This document shows, piece by piece, positions 33,388-40,306 of a DNA stretch of 40,306 nt. The DNA is from Sphingobacteriaceae bacterium (GTDB lineage Bacteria; Bacteroidota; Bacteroidia; B-17B0; Aurantibacillaceae), in assembly GCA_023251775.1 (NCBI GenBank), contig JAHEYC010000028.1:1-40306 (forward strand), in the 5' to 3' direction. A program made the translations under genes and the position numbers. Numbering within the stretch: the stretch's first letter is position 1; every line of letters starts with the position of its first letter. The notes under the pieces are model-generated. The model saw only the letters and a list, made by a program, of their open reading frames with translations. It was not told the origin of the DNA and ran no database searches.

Positions 33388-34152
33388 CTATAGGAGATTT
33401 AATTTACCTAACAATTCCTCGCGGTATGAACCACCAACGGGAATTGTTTTTTTATCGTTCTCCAATACCACATTTTGATTTTCGATCGCTTGAATTTTAT
33501 CTATTCGCGCAATGAACGAACGGTGAACGCGAATGAATTGAGTGTTGCCCAATTTCTTTTCAATGTCCTTCATGGTACTGTGAACTGTATAGCGCGCGTA
33601 TTGTGTGTTAATGATCACATAATCTTTTAGCGCCTCTACGTAATAAATATCTTTTAGAAGTATCTTAACTAATTTACTGTTAGCTTTTACAAATAAAATA
33701 TCAGCTCCGGCCTCGTCTTTGTTTTCTACTAAAGAATAAAGGAAGTCGCGTTCTTTTTTTAGCTCCAGGTCTTTTTTGTGTTTATATGCGCTCATTTCAA
33801 TTGAGCTGTGAAGATCGATCTCTTTGAATGGTTTTAAAATGTATCCGTAAGGTTCAGTGATCTTTGCTTTACTTAAAGTTGCTTCATCGGCGTAAGCGGT
33901 TAAATAAATTATAGGAAGGTTCATGGTTTCCTTTAATTTTTCGCTTACATCAATTCCTGTCATTGGGCCTTTGATCATGATATCCATCAACACAAGATCC
34001 GGATTTGTATCCTGAATTTGTTGAATTGCCTCAGCGCCATTATTGGCAACGCCAACTACATTATAGCCCAGTTTTACCAAGCTGTTTTGAATATCCTTTG
34101 CAACAATGCTCTCGTCTTCTACAATAAAGATATTTAATTTGCTATTTTCCAT
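33388..34152 (-). CDS. LytTR-family response regulator
   Basis: A 254-residue two-component regulator. The receiver domain (residues 5-125) has the acidic pair in VEDES, the phosphoacceptor Asp57 in LVLMDIM, a Thr in YLTAYAD and the conserved Lys in LKPF. The LytTR DNA-binding domain fills the C-terminal ~100 residues (KDIYYVEALKDYVIINT, FIRVHRSFIARIDKI, IPVGGSYR). LytTR proteins bind tandem promoter sites. The ATG is 4 bp after the histidine-kinase stop, so the two are a cognate pair. Confidence 0.94.
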   Translation of the reverse strand: MENSKLNIFIVEDESIVAKDIQNSLVKLGYNVVGVANNGAEAIQQIQDTNPDLVLMDIMIKGPMTGIDVSEKLKETMNLPIIYLTAYADEATLSKAKITEPYGYILKPFKEIDLHSSIEMSAYKHKKDLELKKERDFLYSLVENKDEAGADILFVKANSKLVKILLKDIYYVEALKDYVIINTQYARYTVHSTMKDIEKKLGNTQFIRVHRSFIARIDKIQAIENQNVVLENDKKTIPVGGSYREELLGKLNLL

Positions 34153-34156
34153 TGAT

Positions 34157-37100
34157 CTAAATTAAAAAACTAATATTTACTCTTGTTCCTTGCGGTTCTG
34201 TTCTTTCAAAATTGATCTTTCCGTCTATCTGATCGATGAGCGTATAAACCAGCTGAAGTCCAAGAGTTCCGCTTTTTTCGGTGCTAATATCGGGACCAAT
34301 TCCAACCCCGTTATCTTGCACAGTTAAAAATACTAATTTGTTCTCAGTTCGCAAATTTATAGAAATTATTCCTTTGATAGAGTTAGGGAAGGCGTGTTTT
34401 ATGGAATTAGTGATCAACTCGTTAATAATTAGGCCTAAAGGAATAGAAATATCAAGGTTCAGGATGGTTTTTTCGCAGTTAAGTTGCAGTTGCAATCTCT
34501 CAGGCGACACCGAATAAGAGTGAATAATGTTGCTAATAAGTTGCGTTAGATACTCATTAAAGTTTATTGAAGAGAATGTTTTATTCTGATATAGGCTTTC
34601 GTGAATATACGCCATTGTTTTGATCCGGTTCTGACTCTCGCGTAATAAATTTAAAATATTACTGTCGCTTGTGTAAGATGATTGAAGGTTCAAAATACTG
34701 GAGATGATCTGCATATTATTTTTTACACGATGATGCACTTCTTTCAATAATACTTCTTTTTCTTTCAGTGATTGTTTGATGTGTTCCTCGTTGAGTTTTG
34801 TTGCCGTAATGTCGTGCGCAATTCCTGAAACCTCCATGATCTCATCCTTTTCCATTACTGGATTTAGAAAAACATCTAAAAAAACTTTTTCTCCTTTTTT
34901 TCCGATAAGCTCTAATTCGAAATTTATTTTTTCACCTTCAAATGCTTTACCATAATTATTCTCCATTCTTTTTATGTACTCTTCGTTCTCAAGCATTTTT
35001 CCACGGTCGAGGGGCTCGCCTAATTTAGGGACAGACTCGTAAACTTTATGAATGAGGTCGGTATAGTTCTTATTGAATGAGGTTAAATTATTTTCTCTAT
35101 CAACTGTCCAAATATAGTGTGAGCTTCCTTCAAAGAGCGCATGAAGTTTTGCGGTTTGCCTGAACGTGCTTTGTTCAGCCGTAACTTTTTCGGTAATGTC
35201 TTTTCCTAAACCATATACTTCCACGATCTCTCCTGTCTCGTTATAAATTGGGTGGAGATAAAATTGCATATCGTATTCTCTGCCGCTCGCGTCTCTTCTT
35301 TCGGAAACAAACTCCAGTGGCTTTCCTTTAAATACTTCTTTATACATTTCTTTCCATTGGCCCCATATTTTAAGAGCCACTTTATTATTCTTAAGGTCGT
35401 CTAAGCGTCCTCCAAGTTTTGGGTAAGATCTATAAAAGTCGTGGAAGGTGTCGGCAAATTTTCTATTAAAAGAAGTGTATCTATATTCTTTATCTACTGT
35501 CCAAAGTGTTTGATTTCCGCTTTCAAAGATCGCCTTCATTCTGGAAGTTTGTTCCATGATCTTTTTCTCGGCGCCTTTCCTTAATTCAATTTCCTTTACC
35601 AGTTTTTTATTGTGTTCCTCGGTTAGTTCGGCTTTTATCCTCGCTTTCTCCAAGATCTCTCTTTCGGTAATATCTTTTACCAACGAAAGCACGCAGTTTA
35701 TTCCATTGTATCTAATCGGCACCGTTTTTATTTCGACATTAATGTGCTTGCCTTTACTATCGCTGATCTGGTAATTGATAAATTCAAATTCTTTTCCTTC
35801 GGTGGCCGCCCTCATTCGCTCAATAGCTCTCGAGCGTTGTTCGGGTATAATATAATTTATTATGAATTTTCCGATAATATCTTTTTCGCTGCGAACCCTT
35901 AAGAGTTCTACCGCTTGTTTATTGCACATTAAACAAACTCCCTTATCGTGAATAAAGAACGAAATGGGCGATTGATCCAATAATAATTTATAATCGCTCC
36001 ATTTTTGGTCTAGTTCTTTTTCTTTTTCTTTAAGATCGTTTATGTTTCGAACGATGCCAAACAAAAAACTGATCTTGCCTTTTTCATCGCGAATGGGATT
36101 AATGTGGTCTTCCATCCAAACGGTTTCGCCCTTACTATTCTGTATTTGAAAATCTACTTTATGTTGGGTATAAGTTCCCTTTAGTTGCATTTTTGCGGCA
36201 ACTTTTTCGTGCTCCTTGAACGCGTTCGTTTTTCCAATAGTTCTTTTGTTAAGATAAAAAGGGTCTTTATAGATCTCTTTTGGATCGTATCCTAAAACTT
36301 TTTTTACTGAGTTGCTTATAAAAAGATATTTTGGTTTTGGATGATAGGTATAAAAATAAATAATGTCGTGAGCATTATTAGCGATAAGCCTTAATTGTTC
36401 CTGAGTAATATTGAGCTGGGCCTCGGTTTCTTTTTGTTTTGTAACATCGCGACTAACGCTTAAAATAGAAACAACCTTGCCCTTTTCGTTCTTAACCGCG
36501 CTCTGAATGGTCTCAAGCCAAATAATATTTCCATTTTTACCGATGTATTTTGAGATGTTGCGCTCATTCTTTTGTACATACTTTATATAGGCCTCGGTTT
36601 TAGTGGGAAATTTCTTTCGATCATCGGGATGTAATATCCGTGAGAATAATTCTTTTTTATTCAGCCATTCTTTAATAGAATATCCTAAGATCTTTTCGGC
36701 CGATTCGCTGATGTAGGAGTAATGCTCTTTTGGATAAAGGTCGTACTTAAAAATAATGTCAGCACTATTTTTACCAATGAGTTCTAGTATGGTTTTCGCT
36801 TGCTCTAACTCACTATACGATCTTTTACGATCTGTGATCTCATAAAAAATTGCTTGTGTTGCTTTTACTTCACCAACGGAAACCACATTTGATTTTGCCT
36901 CAACATCAATAAGATTCTTCTTGCTATCCCTTATCTTTAATTCGAGTGGCTGAAAGTCTTCCCCTTTGGTGATCTTCAAATTATTCTCTTTTATGCGCTT
37001 ATGATATTCGGGTAAAATAAAATCAAAAGCGTTCAGCTTTGAAACATCAAGGTTCTTTTTTGGGAGTTTTAAGAGTTCCTTGGCTTTTTGATTTAAAAAA

Positions 37101-37180
37101 TAAATCTTTTTGTTGTCGAAAATAACAAGCGGAATAGATAAAAGATTGAGTGCCGAAAAATCCTGAGTTTCCTTTTTCAC
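34157..37180 (-). CDS. Six-PAS sensor histidine kinase (HisKA_2 type)
   Basis: A 1007-residue soluble kinase without any membrane helix. About six PAS/PAC units run from residue 10 to ~790. The last two are close copies of each other (TLWTVDKEYRYTSFNRKFAD versus YIWTVDRENNLTSFNKNYTD). The dimerisation/phosphoacceptor region is of the HisKA_2 type (KEVHHRVKNNMQIISSILNL near 813), followed by a HATPase with NELITNSIKHAFP, DNGVGIG and GTLGLQLVYTLI motifs. PAS domains may bind small ligands or cofactors, but no ligand can be assigned. It is encoded between the YwqK-repeat gene (9-bp gap) and its LytTR regulator, in one operon. Confidence 0.93.
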   Translation of the reverse strand: MKKETQDFSALNLLSIPLVIFDNKKIYFLNQKAKELLKLPKKNLDVSKLNAFDFILPEYHKRIKENNLKITKGEDFQPLELKIRDSKKNLIDVEAKSNVVSVGEVKATQAIFYEITDRKRSYSELEQAKTILELIGKNSADIIFKYDLYPKEHYSYISESAEKILGYSIKEWLNKKELFSRILHPDDRKKFPTKTEAYIKYVQKNERNISKYIGKNGNIIWLETIQSAVKNEKGKVVSILSVSRDVTKQKETEAQLNITQEQLRLIANNAHDIIYFYTYHPKPKYLFISNSVKKVLGYDPKEIYKDPFYLNKRTIGKTNAFKEHEKVAAKMQLKGTYTQHKVDFQIQNSKGETVWMEDHINPIRDEKGKISFLFGIVRNINDLKEKEKELDQKWSDYKLLLDQSPISFFIHDKGVCLMCNKQAVELLRVRSEKDIIGKFIINYIIPEQRSRAIERMRAATEGKEFEFINYQISDSKGKHINVEIKTVPIRYNGINCVLSLVKDITEREILEKARIKAELTEEHNKKLVKEIELRKGAEKKIMEQTSRMKAIFESGNQTLWTVDKEYRYTSFNRKFADTFHDFYRSYPKLGGRLDDLKNNKVALKIWGQWKEMYKEVFKGKPLEFVSERRDASGREYDMQFYLHPIYNETGEIVEVYGLGKDITEKVTAEQSTFRQTAKLHALFEGSSHYIWTVDRENNLTSFNKNYTDLIHKVYESVPKLGEPLDRGKMLENEEYIKRMENNYGKAFEGEKINFELELIGKKGEKVFLDVFLNPVMEKDEIMEVSGIAHDITATKLNEEHIKQSLKEKEVLLKEVHHRVKNNMQIISSILNLQSSYTSDSNILNLLRESQNRIKTMAYIHESLYQNKTFSSINFNEYLTQLISNIIHSYSVSPERLQLQLNCEKTILNLDISIPLGLIINELITNSIKHAFPNSIKGIISINLRTENKLVFLTVQDNGVGIGPDISTEKSGTLGLQLVYTLIDQIDGKINFERTEPQGTRVNISFLI

Positions 37181-37189
37181 AAAACGATA

Positions 37190-38851
37190 TTATGGTTTAC
37201 TTCTAATGGTTTGTGTTTTATCTTCTCCTATCTTGATATTATAGGTTCTAACACTCTGTTCGTAGGTTGGAAATATTTTATCGCCCTGCCATCTGATCTC
37301 AATATCATCTTTATAAAAAACAGTAAGATAATTATAGCCAAGGTCGTCGTAAAATTTCCAATCTCCCTCTTTTAGTCCGCCTTGATAGCTTCCTTCTACC
37401 ATTTTTTTACCATTACGATAATAGAATGTGTGATAGCCCTCGGGCGTTCCTTGTATAAATTTACCGACAAACAGTTTTGTTTTTTCGGGTTTATAAAATC
37501 CTTTCCATAAACTATCAGGCTCGTCGTTCACAAAATTACCGTACTCATAATATTCAGAGTTCTCATAATTCCACATTCCTTCTTTTCTGTTATCTATCCA
37601 ATTTCCTTTGGTAATTATTTTTCCCGCTTCGGTATAATCTGTCATTATTCCTTCTCGCTTTCCGTTCACATAATTCTCTTCGCGCATTAAATTCCCGCTT
37701 TCGTAATACCATTTCCAAACTCCTTGCGTGCGGCCTTTTTTATCGTAGCGTCCTTTTTGTTCTAATTTACCCGACGAATAAAAAAATTCCCATTCGCCAG
37801 TTCGTGATCCCGCAACATAAATTCCTTTTCCTTTAAATTCTCCGGTAACATGGTATTCTATCCAAGGACCAATTCTATTTCTTGCGCTATCAACTTGGCC
37901 TTTTGCCACAACTGTGCCATTAAAATATTCAATGGCGCTATCAGGGATAGAATAATTACTGCACATCCATTTTTTATGAAATATCTTTAATGAATCATTA
38001 TAATATTCTACCGAATCGCAAATTCTTGCGGGTTTATAATGATAATGTGTGCCAATTGCAACACCCTCATCATACACGCCCTCGTATTTTAATGAGCCGT
38101 CGCTGTATTTTTCTTTATACCATTCTACCTGACGAGTTTCGGGAGCGCGAGGTAAGAATTTTCCGTTATCGTATTTTTTAATTGATGTAAGATTTCCTTT
38201 TTTATCATATTCCTTTACAAAACCATCAATAGAATCGTTCAAATAAATAGCTTCTTTTTTAGGATCACCGTTCGGATATAGCTCTTTCCATAAACCTTGC
38301 TTTCTTCCTAATTCATCTTTGCGATTTATTTTTTCGTTGCTTGTTGTAAATCCAACTTTATAATTTACTATAGAAATAACCGTAGAGTCCTCTGCGTATT
38401 CATAAGCAGTACCGTCTTGTTTTCCATTCACATAATTAATAATGGTTTTAAGTTTGCCGGAGGTATAGAATTTTTTTGCCGGACCTTCTTTTACATCATT
38501 CGCATACGTTTCCGAAGAAGTAACTCTTCCGAGTGTATCATATAAATTAGTTAGTCCGTTCTTTTTTCCTTCTTTATAATTTACAGCGCGGGTAACTCTT
38601 CCTCTTTCATCGTAAAAACTCCATGTACTATCTAACTGAAAATTTTTGCGATTTCCTGCGATCTTTAAATTGCCATTCAAATAATAATTCTTCCAAAAAC
38701 CATCAGGCTTTCCGTCTTTCATATTTCCTTCACTGCTAATTTTACCATTTTCGTAATAAAATTTTTGATACCCATTCTTTACGGTAGTTTGTGAAAACGA
38801 AAAGATAGCGCTTATTAAAAAACCTAGGAATATATAGTGTTTACGGGACAT
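37190..38851 (-). CDS. Exported YwqK/MORN-like repeat protein
   Basis: A 553-residue protein with a signal peptide (MSRKHYIFLGFLISAIFSFS) and about 15-20 copies of a ~23-residue motif such as YYLNGNLKIAGNRKN or YYESGNLMREENYVNGKREG. These are YwqK-type (MORN_2-like) beta-hairpin repeats, sometimes annotated as toxin-antitoxin YwqK antitoxin, although there is no toxin here. No T9SS domain or lipobox is seen at the ends. It is probably periplasmic or secreted. It lies 9 bp upstream of the kinase gene and 36 bp after nadA, so it may belong to one transcription unit. A ligand-binding or envelope role would fit but is unproven. Confidence 0.88.
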   Translation of the reverse strand: MSRKHYIFLGFLISAIFSFSQTTVKNGYQKFYYENGKISSEGNMKDGKPDGFWKNYYLNGNLKIAGNRKNFQLDSTWSFYDERGRVTRAVNYKEGKKNGLTNLYDTLGRVTSSETYANDVKEGPAKKFYTSGKLKTIINYVNGKQDGTAYEYAEDSTVISIVNYKVGFTTSNEKINRKDELGRKQGLWKELYPNGDPKKEAIYLNDSIDGFVKEYDKKGNLTSIKKYDNGKFLPRAPETRQVEWYKEKYSDGSLKYEGVYDEGVAIGTHYHYKPARICDSVEYYNDSLKIFHKKWMCSNYSIPDSAIEYFNGTVVAKGQVDSARNRIGPWIEYHVTGEFKGKGIYVAGSRTGEWEFFYSSGKLEQKGRYDKKGRTQGVWKWYYESGNLMREENYVNGKREGIMTDYTEAGKIITKGNWIDNRKEGMWNYENSEYYEYGNFVNDEPDSLWKGFYKPEKTKLFVGKFIQGTPEGYHTFYYRNGKKMVEGSYQGGLKEGDWKFYDDLGYNYLTVFYKDDIEIRWQGDKIFPTYEQSVRTYNIKIGEDKTQTIRSKP

Positions 38852-38887
38852 CTTGGACTTATAAATCTACTAAAAAAATACCAGTTG

Positions 38888-39850
38888 TTAAAGTCCGAAT
38901 TTAGCCGATAATTCAAGCATTTTTAGGATGGGACGCTTGGCTTTTTCCATTAGATCTACATTCATAACGAGTTCGGGCTGCTCATATTTTAAGGAAAGGT
39001 AAATTTTTTCTAATGTATTGAGTTTCATATAGGGACAATCGTTACAAGCGCATGAATTATTAGGTGGTGCGGGAATAAATGTCTTATTAGGACTTGCTTT
39101 TTGCATTTGATGTAAAATACCTGTTTCTGTCAATACAATGAACTCTTTATCATCACTTTTTTTGGAATAATTTAACAGTGCTGTTGTACTTCCTATAAAA
39201 TCTGCATGTTCTAAAATAGCTTCTTCACATTCCGGATGCGCAATTATCTTTGCTTTTGGATTTTGAACTTTTAGTTTTATTAATTTTTCTAAACTAAAAA
39301 TTTCATGAACCATACATGTTCCATCCCATAAGACCATATTTCGTTTTGTTTTTTTATTAATATAAGCTCCAAGATTTTTATCCGGTGCAAATATTATTTT
39401 TTGATCTTTTGGTAAGCTCTCTACAATTTGAACCGCATTACTACTTGTACAAATAATATCTGATAATGCTTTTATTTCGGCTGTACAATTAATATAAGTA
39501 ATGATAATATGATCGGGATGTTTTTCTTTAAATTCTTTAAATTTATCTGTAGGACAAGAATCGGCTAAACTACATCCGGCATTAAGATCTGGAATTAAAA
39601 CTTTTTTTGTTGGATTTAAAATTTTTGCGGTCTCGGCCATGAAATGAACTCCGGCAAACAAAATGATATCGGCATTTGTTTTTTGAGCTTGTTGCGCCAG
39701 TCCTAAGCTGTCGCCAATGTAATCCGCAATGTCCTGTATGTCGTTGTTCTGGTAATAGTGAGCCAAAAGTAGAACGTTCTTTTCTTTTTTCAAAGTTTTT
39801 ATTTCTTCAAAAAGATCTAAACTTGGATCAACCTCTTTATCTAATAACAT
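38888..39850 (-). CDS. nadA: Quinolinate synthase
   Basis: A 320-residue NadA, the [4Fe-4S] enzyme that condenses iminoaspartate and dihydroxyacetone phosphate to quinolinate in NAD synthesis. The N-terminal [20 protein letters not shown] is the family signature. Cluster ligands are in [10 protein letters not shown] (C93 and/or C99), GTCMVHE near 178 and CACNDCP near 267. Its usual partners nadB and nadC are not in the window. It is the upstream-most gene of a minus-strand run with YwqK, the kinase and the regulator. No clear promoter is seen in the A+T-rich region before it. Confidence 0.96.
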   Translation of the reverse strand: MLLDKEVDPSLDLFEEIKTLKKEKNVLLLAHYYQNNDIQDIADYIGDSLGLAQQAQKTNADIILFAGVHFMAETAKILNPTKKVLIPDLNAGCSLADSCPTDKFKEFKEKHPDHIIITYINCTAEIKALSDIICTSSNAVQIVESLPKDQKIIFAPDKNLGAYINKKTKRNMVLWDGTCMVHEIFSLEKLIKLKVQNPKAKIIAHPECEEAILEHADFIGSTTALLNYSKKSDDKEFIVLTETGILHQMQKASPNKTFIPAPPNNSCACNDCPYMKLNTLEKIYLSLKYEQPELVMNVDLMEKAKRPILKMLELSAKFGL

Positions 39851-40306
39851 ATATATATTTTTAAAATAAATTAAATATTACTATTATTATAAGGTGTTAG
39901 TATGGTTAGTAAAGAATTAAATAAAAATTAGGAGATAGGGGTTATTACACATTATGAATACGTTATAAACAAAGGTAAAGGTTTAAACATCTGGAAATCA
40001 AAGATAGCGAGTTTAATTAACATGTCTTAATTACTCTTAACACTCATAACTTTCATCCTATTTTGATTGTTTATATACCCAATTTCGTTCTTAAAACTTC
40101 TTGCAGATAAATTTAAAATGATAGTGTAAAACTCAAACATCATCTGCATAACATAATAAGTTAACAATTGGGTAAAATCTTATGTTTTGTTTATGAGACA
40201 AAAATAATAATATTAACATGCTTTTGAGTGATTTGTGTTAATACCACATCGCTGAACATCAGCCGATTATTTTATGAGTGTTAATTAACGTTGATTACTA
40301 CTTTTA
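39851..40306. other. A+T-rich non-coding stretch at window end
   Basis: I see no supported gene, RNA or terminator in these 456 bases. A small inverted repeat, GCTGA ACA TCAGC, occurs near 40251. TTATTACACA near 39942 is not a good DnaA box. Part may be the promoter region of nadA; the neighbour to the right lies outside the window. Confidence 0.4.

Noticed and set aside
37190-38851. Toxin-antitoxin system suggested by the YwqK name
   Set aside because: The name comes from annotation of the repeat family. There is no toxin gene, and the protein has a signal peptide.
39930-39955. TTATTACACA as a DnaA box at the window end
   Set aside because: It needs an inserted base to match TTATnCACA, and no other boxes are near.
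1-40306. CRISPR array, insertion sequence, prophage or integrated element
   Set aside because: No regularly spaced identical repeats, transposase, integrase or phage genes were seen. The repeats that exist are hairpins in single gaps.

Overview
The window is a chromosomal segment of a bacterium from the phylum Bacteroidota. Three predicted exported proteins end in type IX secretion (T9SS) sorting domains. The primary sigma factor is the short Bacteroidota form without region 1.1. Several genes are preceded by TAnnTTTG-like -7 elements rather than strong Shine-Dalgarno sites. The A+T-rich coding sequence and the Mrp, FabI, MnmG and RecN sequences fit the same phylum. I cannot name the genus. 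No insertion sequence, phage, CRISPR array or rRNA operon is visible; there is one tRNA (Leu, UAG).

Layout. 1-3.2 kb: Fe-S carrier/assembly genes (Mrp, NifU-like), metF and truB. 3.2-4.6 kb: a secreted RCC1-repeat protein. 4.7-10.9 kb (+ strand): a compact molybdenum-cofactor operon, moeA - TSUP permease - mobA - moaD - moeB/rhodanese - moaE - moaC/moaB fusion - fic. 10.9-18.8 kb (- strand, convergent with it): fhs - fdhD - fdhB - fdhA - moaA. Together the two operons encode the whole route from GTP to bis-MGD, the sulfurtransferase that activates the enzyme, the only molybdoenzyme in the window (a cysteine-type, NAD-linked formate dehydrogenase) and formate-tetrahydrofolate ligase. With metF nearby, this looks like a formate/one-carbon module. 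19-25.3 kb (- strand): tRNA-Leu, a T9SS-exported Omp28-like protein, an AsmA-like protein and the primary sigma factor. 25.5-28.1 kb (+ strand): recN and fabI.

28.1-31.7 kb is the most notable region. An unusually A+T-rich intergenic block (about 88% A+T over 28561-28740 by hand count) lies next to a methyltransferase gene and mnmG (gidA). Three parS-like ParB-binding palindromes fall within 995 bp at 28818, 29424 and 29797; the second is inside the methyltransferase reading frame. This suggests a partition-centre/replication-origin-proximal locus, although no clear DnaA-box cluster is visible.

31.9-39.9 kb: a secreted choice-of-anchor-L/OmpA/T9SS protein, then a minus-strand run nadA - YwqK-repeat protein - six-PAS histidine kinase - LytTR response regulator. 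The last 450 bases hold no gene I can support.

Four intergenic gaps contain long imperfect hairpins whose arms are built from 9-base units of the type CACnnATTn. They look like a dispersed repeat family with a conserved architecture but divergent text.
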